A model generated the notes under the pieces. That model did no database searches, was not told the DNA's origin, and worked only from the letters and a program-made list of their open reading frames with translations. A stretch of DNA of 64,000 bases, taken from positions 15,551,001 to 15,615,000 of the forward strand of contig CM020513.1 of the NCBI GenBank assembly GCA_009823395.1, given 5' to 3'. This document shows positions 37,922-50,254 of this stretch, piece by piece. Position numbers and translations under genes: made by a program. Origin of the DNA: Thamnaconus septentrionalis (Eukaryota > Chordata > Actinopteri > Tetraodontiformes > Monacanthidae). The first letter of the stretch is position 1. Each line of letters starts with the position of its first letter.

Positions 37922-37923
<2 letters not shown>
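33066..37923. other. Unique non-coding sequence
   Basis: Nearly 5 kb without a supported gene. An 11-bp perfect inverted repeat (arms 34665-34675 and 34696-34706) and a 12-bp palindrome GCCACTAGTGGC at 36538-36549 are the only structures noticed. The frame 34172-34639 (+, 155 codons) has no recognisable domain and is not called. The stretch 35280-35860 is AT-rich. Confidence 0.4.

Positions 37924-37957
<34 letters not shown>
37924..37957 (+). repeat. (TG)17 microsatellite
   Basis: Seventeen perfect TG units. Confidence 0.93.
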
Positions 37958-37958
<1 letters not shown>

Positions 37959-39959
37959 AATATGTATTTAATCTCAATCATAATGTAAATGAACAGCACA
38001 CAGATAATTCCACCTTGGGGTAGGCAGTCTCCTGAGTAAGATCAACTAATTAACTCATTGCCAGAAGAAGTCCTTTTTATCAAATTCCTCCCTCTAATTG
38101 GGAGACAGGATGTTAATTTCTAGTGTGTGCACAGCGAGCCAAGAACACACAATGTCAGCAGCGATTGCAGCAAAGCATCGTTACACAACGAGACGCTGCA
38201 GTTCAAAGCGCTTCATGCATGCTGTGTGTGTTAGTGGGGGATGCGCCGATTTAAGGATGTCTGAACTTTTTAAAGGCCACATTAAGTAAAACTCATCAGT
38301 GGGAAATTAGGAGGCTTGCGAATTAACCTGTCATGATCACTTTGCATGACATGCTGTTTATTAAAACGGTGGCCAAGAGACAAACCATTCTGCTGCATTT
38401 AGCACGTTAACTTATTACTTAGCTCATTCAAGCTTTGTGGAGCTGCATGAAGTCTCTTCACAGTAAAAGCCAAGTTAACCATCACTGCAGAATCTCACTG
38501 CAACAGACCAGGCTATCAGTTGCGACTTATTATTAACCTCTTAACCCAACTAAAAGCTTCTCACAACTCAGATCAACACAAAGTTGTACAGCTATGCAAC
38601 TCGACTCTTTATGCGTGCATTATTAAGTAGGAAAAGTGTAAGGTTTTTGTTTTTGTTTTGTTTTTTGAATCCGGTCTCTAAATCTAGCAGTTTCGGTTTT
38701 TGAAACCGAATGATGCAGTTCATTGCTTTACTCTTCCACAGCTTTGGTGAAGGTTCCAAGTCTTTCCTGCTCTTTCCAAATGCCTTATAAGAGCTTCATC
38801 CTAGATAGATTTTTGGGCCTTTATAAGTGATTCAGGTAATGCTCCATTTGGTGTCCAGCAGGTTAGTTTTCTTTTTGTTTCTTTTCTTTGACAACAGCAG
38901 TAATGCAGTGAAACATCTGAAGTGTCAGCAGCCTCGGGTGGGCACATGGTGGCTTCACTGTAGCCTCTGACCATTTTGGGTCCACTGCTTTAGCCAATAG
39001 GAAGAGGTGGAGATGTGCCATCTGTCTTTATTTTGTTTCATGCACAGGACACTTAACTCCCAACTTGTAGGTGTCCCAAGCAGCCCTATAAAGCACTTGG
39101 CTTAATCATTTCCATACCCAGACCTATCTCAGCAGTAAGCCGGTGGCATGAGAGAACATCCACTCACAAAGCCACCTCAGCACTTCTCTGTTTTAATGGT
39201 CACAGATTACGGGCACAGCCGAGTCCTTCAGGGAATTGCTGAGCAGTTCAGAACAGACATTTAACATACAGTGCACCAAACAAGCCTGTGGTCTGTTTTA
39301 AAGGGGTGGCTTTTGGGAATCAATTGCTTGTTTACCTTTAACAAAGTGATGTCTGCACACCTGTGGCTCTCATCTCCAACGGAAATACATTTTTTATTAT
39401 CATTACAGCGGCCAGATTGATACAGGAACTGTGGTTTGTTGATTTCTGAGCTATCAGTCATCAGCTTGTGGTCCTGTCTTGTTAATCTGAGGGTCCAGAT
39501 ATCAACACTGCCAGAGAAAAGGTGGTAAACTCTCATTAAACTCAAGCATTTAAAAGCCAAATAGACCTTTGTGCCCTACAGAAATTTTGACTAAATGTGT
39601 TAGATTTTTTTGAATAATCATTGGGCTAGTTATCAGAGAGTTTGTCTGTCTTCTCCTGTCCACTTGTTTTAAAAATCGGGCCATTTAAATGGGCCAGTGA
39701 GAGATTTTAGTCTCTGTACATTATTTACCAACTCATTTTCCTGCTGGAGGTGATTTCTTAAAAAAAAAAGTGGCTGTGATGATCTTTTACATTTACTTCT
39801 ATATGATATGAAAAAAGTTCATGCGCTTAATGTGTTGCCATTCACTTATATGCCTACACATTGTTAGTATTTACTCTCACGTCGCCACATTTGCATTTTC
39901 CTGAAGGCTTTTGCATTACTCATCACTGTTTGGCAAGCTTGCATTTTACATTCCACAAC
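37958..39959. other. Unique non-coding sequence
   Basis: No supported gene, RNA or mobile element. Confidence 0.42.
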
Positions 39960-40420
39960 ATGTATGTTGTTAAGGGCTGGCTGAGGAGCTGACGAATGGC
40001 TTTTCATGCCGAACACAAATCTGATCAAGCTTTATGGGCCGCTTTGATGAGACAGCATCTAGAGCAGCGAGGCCGCGGCGCTCGCTGTGATCACATCATT
40101 AATCCAAACACTCGGTAACCATCGGCTGCGTCGACACGGCGTGTTTCCTCCCACATTAACAAATGTTCAATATTAATCATTAAAAGAGATGCGGGCGGGC
40201 TAGAGTTCAAAGCAAACTCGTACAAGTCAGGAGACAGGTTGCCAACTTGGCCTGTTTCATCACGGAGCGGCGCTCGTTTTTTTCCCTGCACTGATTCATC
40301 TACCAATCAACTTAACGCAAATCTTCAAGATGAATGGAATCCATTATCTTTGCGCCGCTTTGAAGGTCAGCCAGCTAACTTTTAAAGTTATTGTCCGAAA
40401 ATAGGACACAGCGGTGGCAG
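39960..40420. promoter_or_regulatory. Candidate cis-regulatory block
   Basis: Repeat-free block with CG dinucleotides (GGCCGCGGCGCTCGC near 40072) mixed with TTAATCC/TTAATCATTA-type homeodomain sites near 40100 and 40172. CNE-like by texture only. Confidence 0.27.
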
Positions 40421-40791
40421 GAAAACATTTCCACTTTGGACAGTTACCTCGCTGGATGTCGGAAATTTCTCATTTGGCGTTGACAGGGTGCTGCTGGGAG
40501 CAGAACAGCATCACTCAGGGGCCGCTCGCCGGCGGTGGCTCCTATCTCTCACCACCTCCCACCCCCAGCCAGCCAGCCGCTCTCCTCTGCAAATACACCT
40601 CCATGCCTGCTGACACAACCTACAGACAGCCAGCACTAGTGTGGGCTCCCGACTCTCAGCTATACCGCGTGTTGGCAAGCTGACAAGAGAGAAGCAGCAC
40701 AGCTGCGCTTCAGTACAGTATCACCGAGCCAAGTGATGTAAAAAGTTGTTGCCGTAAAGCCGCGGCTGCGAGGCCAGATATCATTGTTGGT
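40421..40791. other. Unique non-coding sequence
   Basis: A plus-strand frame at 40414-40683 (89 codons) has no recognisable domain. Nothing else seen. Confidence 0.4.
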
Positions 40792-40808
40792 AAAAAAAAA
40801 AAAAAAAA
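40792..40808 (+). repeat. Poly(A) tract, 17 A
   Basis: Simple homopolymer. No retrotransposon body recognised upstream. Confidence 0.88.
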
Positions 40809-40979
40809 GAAGAGATACTGTAGTCACCTGAGCTTAGTTGCTGCCTTTACATTTAACGTAATTGGCCTCAAGCAAAGTAGCAACGGCTCAGGTTCAGGGA
40901 TGGAGTTTGTTTGGTGTTTTCTTGCCACAACCCTTTTGACATTTCCATGAGCAATGACCCCAGACGACGCCCTTTACTC

Positions 40980-41460
40980 CTCAGACAGCCCTGAAGTAAT
41001 TAATAGTTGACTTAGAGGGATTATGCGACATGAACATGCCTTTGTGTTGGTGACCTTGGAGAGGTTGACTAATCTCTCTAATTGAGTACTTGTAAACACT
41101 ATTGTTCCCACTCTGTTCCAATGTCAGTTTGCTCATGTTTGTTGATGAGTTCTCGCGCAGTATCTCTGAGTGTTCACAGCAGCGGTTGGGAGGTATTATG
41201 ACAATCTATTTATCTGGGAGCTATTTGGCAGCAGGAGACGCCGCTTCTAGTCAACTGCGTCAGATCAGGGAATGGCGCTCATAATTAATGCATCCAAAAC
41301 AGGAGAGGAAAAATAACGTTGTATGAAAGTCACATGTAATATTAAAATCGTGTTTCCAGCCTTCCCCCGTCTGTCGTACTCTGTGCGGTTTCAGTGGAGA
41401 GTGTTGCTCAATATTCATGCGCTAATAGTATTTCTGCATTTTACAATGGGATGATGGATT
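40980..41460. promoter_or_regulatory. Candidate cis-regulatory block
   Basis: Contains GTAATTAATAG near 40996 and CTAATTGAG near 41078, in repeat-free sequence. Motif texture only. Confidence 0.22.
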
Positions 41461-44400
41461 TCCCTGTCTATACGCTCCTTGAAAATGTAGTTTCATACAT
41501 ATTTAATAGGGTCCTCTAAACAATTTTTACATGTTGTCATCTTCAATGACAAGTATAGTTTACCATCAGACTTGTAGAAAAAAGTGTTCCCACCCCCCAC
41601 CTCGTGTGCAGCACCGCTATCGCCACCACACCCACTTTGTTCGAGTGCCAGGTCAGTATTTATTATTTAATCTTTCAGCCCCGGCTCAAATGGATGCCTG
41701 CGGCCTCAAAGCATCCATAGTCACGTGTGCTGGTGTGATAGATTAGCAGACAAAGACACAAATTTGAATGATATGATTGTCTTTAAAAAAAAAAAAAAAA
41801 AGAAAACATGTTGTGGGAGCTCATGGATGCGGCTAAGCTCGGTGGAAAACATCAATCACATCATCCCCCAGGCTGTGCCTATACATGCTGAAGCAAATGT
41901 GCCTCTTTATTGACAGTAGCAGAAAATTAATGTCGACAAGATACACGTTGTGGTAATAAATCACAAGATTGCACATTATGTGTGGACAAGCCCCAGTACA
42001 TGCAAGTGGTGCCCAGGTAGACCTCTTAATTTTCATCATTGGCTGCCCGCGGTTACAGACAATGACACAGAGTAACCACATCATGAAGCAGCAACACTGT
42101 GATCGTCATCAGGACGCTCATGGGCCAAACACTGCAGTCAACGCCAGTGCTGTGGTATTGAGTGTCACTGACGGCCGAGGCCAGCTTGAGAACAGACAGA
42201 GGTGATACGGCAGCTGTCAATTTATATACAAAAGTGCCTATTTCTATGTTTCTTCCATGCTGTTTACCCCCCAGCAGGGTTGCACTCTCTCTGGCAGGAC
42301 TGTTCGCACTCAGGTTGATTTGGGTTCAGGCCAGTGTCTTCGGCCAACACGTGGATGCACATTCTGTTGATGGATCATAAATCATTTTGTATAACGGCTC
42401 ACATCTTTGACCTAAAAGAACTTTCGCAATTAATTTCCACATCCCATCAATGTACAGATAAAGTAGCATGATGAAAGATGACTGTTGTTCTGTTTGGTCA
42501 AAAAGTTGCAGCGAAAAACTGTGCAGGTTTAGTCCTCTTCAAACAAGTCATTTCATTTCTTTATGGCCTAAAATGAGGCAATTTCATTGGAAATGTTTAG
42601 ACGCTTGTTTCAAGCTCTTATCATGCCTTAATGAGTTTCTGTCCTTTGTGTGAGTGCTTTGAAAGCCCTTGGCTGCAGCTGAGTCCAAATGATACTCGTA
42701 AGCGTTCAATACTATCTCACTGGAGTGTTGGGAGGATTTGTAAGTTCATTCAGCACAGGTTATCGCTAAGTTTGTACCCATTGTGTCAGGGTAACATTTT
42801 CAGAGGCAAAGTCCTTGTAAAATAATTAATGCTCAGATTTTATTTTGGCCCAATTTAATGTTTCATGGTAAACCTGCAGATTAAAAAAGCCGGTAGAATC
42901 AGAAGCAGCAGAGAAGTTTCAGCGTAATCAGATCATAGCACAAGTGATCAGTACTTACAGAACTACGACACTTAACCAACCACTCAAACTTTAAGCAGCT
43001 GGGCTTCAAGTGCGTCCTTGCCAGGATTTTAACTCGTAGCACTTTGTGGATCAAGCAAGGCAACGCAGACACTGATTCTCAGTTGATGTCTAAACGGGGC
43101 TGTTTGTCAGTTTTTAACTCCTTCACTTCAGGCCAGTTACAAGTTTATCACAGCTCTGGCACCATACAGCTATTCTAAGCCTTTGAGCAACTGCTCCAAA
43201 GTGTATTTTTGGTGTGATCTTCTCATCTGAAAGAATTGGACACCTCTGCAATTTGTACCAACAAACCGTGAAGGTTTTATTCCAGCCAGAATTAAATCTT
43301 CAGCTGGAAATTGTTTGTGGGCTTTTATCAGGGTTGACCAGTCCGACTTTGCAATCAAACATAAAATTGCTGCCCTCTTTCTGAAAAACAGCAGGATTGT
43401 ATAAGTATAGTTTAGCCCGATTCCAACTGTGTTTATAATGGGGCGTACGGCAAGGCTTTAACATTTAACTTGTAATTTTCTCCCCTCTCAAACCACCACG
43501 TAGTAGAAAAACATACTTAATATACAAAATATGTTTTGCAGCTGCTGCTCTTTGCTATCAGTGCCTTGATGACAACTGCTTTAAATAGACCAGTGTTCAG
43601 AGGACAGGGACTCTATTGAATGTGTGCATCTGCTATCCTATAATCAAGTTGGAGTTCCATTAACAGAGCTCTGTCTTCAGCGAAATGTCTCCCACATTAA
43701 AAGGTTTAGAAACTACCCTTTCCCGCATCCTCTCCCACGCCAAACTGTGTCGTTGCCTAATTCATTTACCCTTGTTTCCTTTGCCCACCAACAATATAAT
43801 GGCAGTGGTAAGTGACGTACAAAAGCAGAAAATTGGAATGGGAATGACATTAGCAACCCAGCAACACTTGCTGGCCTCTTCTGCCCAAACTGCAATCCCT
43901 GAGTGCATGAATGCACAGAGCCTCATAATAAGCCAGAAAGAGGAAGTCACCAGAAGAGAGTGATGCATCTGCTTTGTGGTGCATACAGGCTGCTTCATGC
44001 CAATGTGCAGCCAGAACCCTCAAGGCTTTAAAGGGGTCCATGGGAATCCATCTCCCCACCACTGTCAGCTTTGTAAAGTTGTAGCTACAAGGTCACATGG
44101 CTTAAGTGATATTTTTATGATTATCAACAGCAGTTGGAATTGGTTGAAAGCTTTCAAAAGCCATTTCCTACAATATTACACAGTTCCATGATGGTATTCA
44201 TTGCGGTTCTGATCAGAAGATGGAGGGGATCAATGGAAGTGTTTGTGAAGGCATAAACAAACAGCTACTAGTCTCTGGTTTCAAAGGTCAGAGCATCATA
44301 TCCCAGTATTCTGTAAGCAAAATTATGCATATATTAGACTGTGCTTTAGCATCGCTGTAAAAAATGATGTGAGTGCAGCAGCTCTGAGGTTATTAGCACA

Positions 44401-44603
44401 CTGAAATCCTCTCAGGGACTGTTGCTAACATGCTAATGATATGTGGGAATAATATCGCATTGGTGGTGAACATCAAAAAAAAACATAGATGTAACCAATG
44501 ATAATGGTTCATTATTGGTATTTTGGGACCCTGAAACTAATGCGATGCCATTTGCCTTATTTAGCCAAACAACAGAGCTGAAGCAAAGGTCAAGGGTTCG
44601 TTG

Positions 44604-44605
<2 letters not shown>
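41461..44605. other. Unique non-coding sequence
   Basis: A 17-base poly(A) run at 41785-41801. No supported gene. A segment at 43681-43807 ends in a donor-like GTG/GTAAGT and is open in two frames, but its acceptor is weak. Confidence 0.4.

Positions 44606-44681
<76 letters not shown>
44606..44681 (+). repeat. (GT)n-(GA)n compound microsatellite
   Basis: About 53 bases of perfect GT repeat at 44606-44658 pass directly into about 23 bases of GA repeat. Confidence 0.94.
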
Positions 44682-45916
44682 TTCCTCCAATATTGTGGAG
44701 ACAATTCTCTCCTGTATCTACAAACATGATAGCCCTCATAAGGAAGTGTGTAATTATAGCAAAGTGCCTTCAGTGGCTGTAAAAAGGTGGTGATGTGGGG
44801 TAGATATAGAGTTGGGAAGATCCATTTGGCCATTCTCAGTGCTGACCGTGTGCAATATTAACTGTCGGAGCAGATGCAGCATGACTAAACCAAAACAAAA
44901 CAATCATCACTCAGCTTTTTATAAAAATGAGCCACTTTCAAACAAAAACTTTGCACGATTACTTGTAAAATCAGTCCAGCGTCATAACAGCAGCAACAGA
45001 ACGGGCAAAGAAAACCGGACACATGTTGGCTACATTTAACATTCTGTTTTGCCAATTTGAATCTATTTATCCAAAACTCATCTGTTCCAACTGCACCGTG
45101 CCTATGTTGTTGTTTTTTTCATTGTTATTTTGTCCTCATCCTCAGCCTTATTGTGGTGGAGCAGAAGTTCTGCATTGTAACTTTTAAAGGGATAGAAATA
45201 AGAAGATGTGAGTGAATATTTTACCATCATCTACATATAATTTCTGTGTCCAGCCACACGTTATACGGCTGATAAAAACTGTATTTATAATGGAGATTAC
45301 AAGTCCTCAACCCTCCTACTGGGGGAACATACAGGACTGGCTAGATAATGGCTGAGCAGGGGAAAAAAGGAGATGATGTTTGTGTTCACACACAAACAGC
45401 CCCACCAGGGAACTCCTAGAGATGTTCAAGGAAGCAGCGATAAAAGAGGGAAAAAATGAGGGTTTCTTAAAAGCAGCGCATTCTAATGATATGGAATCAG
45501 ACACTGGACTATCATGCACATCATGTTTTGGAATAAATGAATACATTTTAGTGGACGAGCTTCCCACAACCTGGGACCGAATCAAGCCCAGTTACTGCAC
45601 AGTTACTGCATGGTCAACCACTTCAGAGATCCTTGATTGATGAAGAACAACAGTGCATAATAAATATTTGCTTTTGATTTAAATGTGGCCGATGTGTTGT
45701 GCTATGTTTTGTTCTCGGTGAGGCTCTCCAAGCCAGCCTGGGGCTCTAACTTCATGTTGGCCGGTGTTTTCTTCCTCCTCCGAGGGGGACGCAAGCAAGG
45801 GCAGGGATTAAATTGCATTAGCCGTGTAATGATTTCCCTTGAAATGGATCATGACAAAAATGAGCGTCTTGGGCAGTGCAGCAGTGGACTAATAGGAGCA
45901 TTCCAAAGCTCCATGC

Positions 45917-45923
<7 letters not shown>
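44682..45923. other. Unique non-coding sequence, possible solo transposon end
   Basis: TTAA followed by AGGGATAG at 45184-45195 resembles one end of the TTAA-type element at 15557, but no matching right end was found. The frame 45380-45640 (+, 86 codons) is not recognised. Confidence 0.35.

Positions 45924-45971
<48 letters not shown>
45924..45971 (+). repeat. (CTG)16 trinucleotide repeat
   Basis: Sixteen perfect CTG units on the plus strand. Frames through it give poly-Cys, poly-Ala or poly-Leu on plus and poly-Ser, poly-Gln or poly-Ala on minus. None belongs to a recognisable protein, so it is called a non-coding microsatellite. Confidence 0.95.
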
Positions 45972-45975
<4 letters not shown>

Positions 45976-46439
45976 CGTCCATTCCTGCTTTGTTCTCGTT
46001 GGTGTCCTTGGACATGAATCCCGTTTAATTTTCCTCTTTCATGTTGGCCGGTCTTCCCACCTTTGCGTCTGTCCTTCTCAGCATGTGTTTACCCATTTTT
46101 CTCCAGCACGCGTATCGTGGCATGCCGAGGAAAATAAAAGCTATTTCATGCATGCATGCTCCCTGCATCCAATTCAATATAATGCAATGCAAAAGAAGAC
46201 ACTGTGAACTATGATTAATTGCGATTTGCCTCTTGCATTAGAGGGGACAGTGCATTCTACTGTAAATAACCCGGGGACATTGTCTGTTCAAAACAGATTT
46301 GTTTTACTGATTTCTTTTTGGTTGTGCGTGGGTTTTTTTGTTGACACGTGGTTGGTGTCTTTGTCAACGCCATTGAATTCTTACTTGCCCAACCTTGGTG
46401 TGGGGGGAGGGGGAGTGACATGGCACAGAGCAGCGTGAT

Positions 46440-47180
46440 TTCGCCTCTCACATTTTCTCAAAGTGTCAGCCAAAACAGCAAGCAGAGGTCGCACATTGCT
46501 TGGAGGGGAAATATGCATAGCAAGATATTGCTTCCTTTGAAGGTACCTTGAGTGTCGCCTCCTGTTCCTCTGGCTGTTGATTTTGCGATGTGAGGCACAG
46601 CGGCCTGCGTGCTTCCGAGTGGGTGACGGTGACACTGTCGCCCGCTGATGGAAGACAATTAGTCGGGTATTCCTCACATGTGACAAAGGCAATCAGCATC
46701 ACCTGAAGAAATTTTGTTTAGTCTTGCATTGCATATGCTTGATAAGCACTATTACCCGGGCAAGCTGTTGTCTGGCTTCGGGACCGTGCAGATCCATCTT
46801 CCTGGAGCACCGTCATGACTCCCGTGGCTGCCTTTTAAAGCTGCATATGAATGTTCTTTCTGTAATTCATTTTCGCACAGGTGTGTCGCACCCTTGCAGA
46901 AATGTAATCAGCTCTTTGCTGCCAAAACTTTTCTTCCCCTCCAGACCTAAATCGAACAACCGCCCCAACCTCCCGTTTTTTCTCTTTTTTTGCTGGGGCA
47001 AATAAAATGTCTTTATGGAAGCTGCATGAGCGGCCCGAAAAGTTACGACAGCGTTTGTTTTGGCACGTGCTTGATCTTGTGGCCCACCCCCACCGCCCCG
47101 CTCCTGCACTTCTCTCCCCGCGTCCCTCTGCTTTGTGTTTACTCACAACAGCAGAAACACATGCGCATAAAATCCCGGCG
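46440..47180. promoter_or_regulatory. Candidate cis-regulatory block
   Basis: About 740 bp of mixed composition with no tandem repeats, including an octamer-like ATATGCATAGC near 46511. Minus-strand frames of 78-117 codons overlap each other in different phases, so they are chance. CNE-like texture only. Confidence 0.22.
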
Positions 47181-49057
47181 TGAAGCATTCAAGTGAAACT
47201 GTTTGTGAAAGATGAGATTCAGGACGGAATTGGATTTCCCCCCTCGTACAGTGAGATCCAGGTTGCTAACATCACCTCTCAGCGCCTCTCAAGGAGCCAT
47301 ACCAGAAGCACCAGAAGGCCTTTTGGCTAAAATGACTATTTACACGTATTACCCCTCTCAAAGAGTGCGCTGACCATCTGGCAACCCCAGTGATAGCGGT
47401 ACAGAATGATACACCTTTGGCTCAGTTGCTTCCGGTCTGAGGAGAGACCAAAAAGCAGTGAAGCTGCTCACTTGAATGCCTAATTAAATTTGTTTGGCTA
47501 TTATCTTGGTAATTAAACCCTTGCGTATTTTCCCCTTAACTCTGCATCCTCTCACGAGTGCAGACATCCCATTAGGATCAGCCAGATTTCTATTCTGAGG
47601 GGCTTTCAGTCCTTGCGTGGTCCACATCATTACTGTTCCCTTCGCCTTCGACACAGCAGGCAGCTGCATCCAGGGAACAAAGATCCAGAAACACATCATG
47701 CAGTCTGTGTCCTGCATGAAAGTGGAGGCAGACAAAGTTATCGACAAGTCGGTGAACACAGAGCCAGATATTTCCCAAAGGACTCGGAGCATGAAGTTTT
47801 AAATTGGAGCTGCCAGGAAAGTAAACATCAGACTTTAACTTCAGTCCAAATGAATGCTAATGTGTCTCCTTGGTAATGCTGAGTGTGTTAGCAATCACCG
47901 CTGTCCCGGTGGCTGATGTATTTATTTGTTTAAAGTGGTATAAGGAAATTTGTCTTTAAGGTTTGTGCCTTTTTTCATGACAAAGACAAGACGATGACAA
48001 GCAAAAATAGCTTTTGGTTACAAAAATATGACAGGATGGATGTGCGTATCGGTTATGACGAGACGAGATGGGACAAAAACTTTGGTAGATGGTGTGCCGG
48101 ACTTTGAAAATGCATTGTTTCCGCCAATTGTGAGCGTGATTTGTCTGTCAAAAGCTCAAAATATGAGCAACGCAACTTGTTGCTTGTTTGGTTGAGAATG
48201 TGTGCATATTGAAGCAGCCACACCATGTGTGGGTGGTAGGCTGGCGGCCACTGCATATAGTAACACACATACACTAGATGATGGACAATTGCAGCAGCAA
48301 CAATAGGGCTTGTTGTCATTTGACAATCAGCCCGTAAGAAAATTATCTTGTCTTATTAAGAAAGTGAAGCGATGCCCATAAAGCAAATGAATGGAGGCTG
48401 ATAGCTAGCCAGGCTAGGCTAGGCTAGGCTAACAATTTTAGCTTGTTTACAATGTATGCTCCGTTGCTGGACGTTGTCTTCTTAAGGAACTGCATCAAAG
48501 CAGAATAAGTGAAAGAAAAAGATCATTGAAAATTTGAAAATAACTGTTTGGAAATCAAATTTTCTAAATATAGAAGCAACATATGAAGATGCCATTTGAC
48601 AGTTAATTTTCAAGCCAGCGTCTAACAAATATTTCAGTTCATATACATTTCAAGTATATCATGATATAGTTTGTCATTTCTTCTCATATTCTGCATCAGT
48701 TAAATTATGATGTGAAATATCAGCACCAGTAACTCAAACTTAATTGCTCCTGTTTCCAGCAGAGGCTCTGGGTGCAGAATTTAAACTAGCAGCCTCTCTG
48801 TAATGCAATGCCGGGGTGGAGGAAATCGTTTTAATCCCGGCTGCAGTTTCACGCCCTTTTTTTTTTTCTATCAATATGTACGTAGAGGCAGTCTGCCGGC
48901 GAGGGCTATTGGCAGCTGGGTTTGTTTCCTCAGAATGAGCTGGGCCTCTTAGTGACAAGCAGGTGTGTCTGTCAGTCCGCAGCAGCAGCAGCAGCGCCGC
49001 ATTAACAAGATCGTCACGCCAACACAGAAACAGCAGACTTGAGGCGGGAGGCAGGAT
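47181..49057. other. Unique non-coding sequence
   Basis: (GGCTA)4 at 48412-48431 and a short GCA/CAG run at 48980-48995. No supported gene. A 164-codon minus frame at 48740-49234 is judged chance because it spans the G-rich tract. Confidence 0.4.
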
Positions 49058-49091
49058 GGGGGGAGGTGAGGGCGGTGGGGGTGGGGTGGGG
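49058..49091 (+). other. G-quadruplex-type tract
   Basis: G runs at 49058-49063, 49070-49072, 49077-49081, 49083-49086 and 49088-49091, with short loops, on the plus strand. Confidence 0.6.
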
Positions 49092-49237
49092 CGTCTGACG
49101 CCCAGATGCACCGACATAATTCCAACCGTGTCACTCCCAAGACAAATGAAGCATGACATGTTTAGAAACATATGTTGGAAAAGATTTACTCCTCCTTTTA
49201 CAAAGGTCAAGCTGCATCCATAAACTACGTGCATGTG

Positions 49238-49255
49238 TGCGTGCGTGCGTGCGTG
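49238..49255 (+). repeat. (TGCG)n short tandem repeat
   Basis: Four to five TGCG units. Confidence 0.8.
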
Positions 49256-49287
49256 TTTGCATGCTCGGAGGAGACAGTCTCTTGCAA

Positions 49288-49305
49288 GCGTCCCCCTAGT
49301 GGCCA
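49288..49305 (-). promoter_or_regulatory. CTCF-like motif
   Basis: GCGTCCCCCTAGTGGCCA on the plus strand agrees with the reverse complement of the CTCF core consensus at 16 of 18 positions, including the CTRSTGG core. It sits just left of a CpG-dense patch. Single-motif calls by eye have a notable false-positive rate. Confidence 0.4.
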
Positions 49306-49324
49306 GGTGAGAGCTCAGTTTCCC

Positions 49325-49575
49325 AGCGTGGACAATTTCTCACGCTGATAATAAATCCCTCGTCACTCTCGGCTCCCCAGTGATAAGATCACGCTGCTGA
49401 AAAAGCCCAGCGCTCAGCGAACGCATCGCACGGAGCGGTCGCAACCGCCCACGCGTGACCTCTCGCCCGCTGTCGCCTCGACGCGACCAGGCGGCCTCGC
49501 GATCCTCGGCCTTATCACCCCCGGTGCCGTGGCAGAGAAAGCCCTCCTTCCTGCCGCAGTCAGGGGGACGACGCT
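49325..49575. promoter_or_regulatory. CpG-dense patch
   Basis: Unusually many CG dinucleotides, for example GCGAACGCATCGCACGGAGC near 49416 and CGCGACCAGGCGGCCTCGCG near 49482. There is no repeat and no recognisable coding frame. It could be a small orphan CpG island or a promoter of an unannotated transcript. Confidence 0.4.
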
Positions 49576-49864
49576 GGACTTTAGAAGTCTGCGTGTCAAA
49601 ATTCAAATGGAGCCTTTTCGGGAGCAGCGCTATTCATCTCTCCTCGGTCAATAGCTGGCAGCTCCGCCCGCCGATTGATTATCAAGTGCGAGGCAGGCGA
49701 GGAGGGATGACAGGCAGGCCTTTTGTTCCCTCGCCTGCAGAAGGTCTGCCAGCTAAGTAACTCACCGCAATTAAAGTCTCAATACATCAGCAGGAAGTTT
49801 TGGCCGCTTTTTTTTTTTAACCCGCAATCAAATATGAAGAGGTCCAAAATACCTCTAACCCAGG

Positions 49865-49990
49865 CAGGGGCAAACTATGGCCCGGGGGCAACATGCGGCC
49901 CGTTAAGCTTTTTGATCCGGCCCGCCGAACTTGAAGAACTTATATTCACAGTAAGTTTCAACAGACATTAAAGCACATATTTCCTACATA
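49865..49990 (+). mobile_element. hAT-like terminal fragment
   Basis: Starts CAGGGGCAAACTATGGCCCG and continues ACATGCGGCCCGTTAAGC, then TTTGATCCGGCCCGCCGAAC. This matches a widespread family of hAT-type ends in vertebrates (CAGGGG...GGCAAACT...GGCCCG...CCGGCCCGC). The other inverted end was not found in the following sequence, so it is a truncated or solo end. The right boundary is approximate. Confidence 0.6.
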
Positions 49991-50210
49991 TCCCATGATA
50001 TATTTTTTCCTCCCTATTCGGTGGGTCACCAAACCACCCCATCTATCTGCTCCTGCCCCAGCCCCTCTGTCAAAAGGTTTGCCCACACGTGCTCTAACCC
50101 TTCCTCTGAGACATGAATGTGATTCCAAATGTCCAACTCACCTGCCTCCCATTACATTGGCTTCACCACAATCAGTTAAAAAGGCATGACATAGCGGAAT
50201 TTATCATACA

Positions 50211-50254
50211 GGGGGATGTTGGGGGGTGTGAAGGGGGTTGGGGCGGGGGAGGGG
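50211..50254 (+). other. G-quadruplex-type tract
   Basis: Six G runs of four to six bases at 50211-50254 with loops of seven or fewer. It fits the standard G-quadruplex pattern more than once over. Confidence 0.65.

Noticed and set aside
43681..43807. 127-nt exon-like segment ending in GTG/GTAAGT
   Set aside because: Weak acceptor, and open in two frames, so no coding preference is visible.
45685..46017. Frames encoding poly-Cys (+) or poly-Ser (-)
   Set aside because: Produced by the (CTG)16 microsatellite.
48740..49234. 164-codon minus-strand frame
   Set aside because: Kept open by the G/C-rich low-complexity tract at 49058-49091. No domain.
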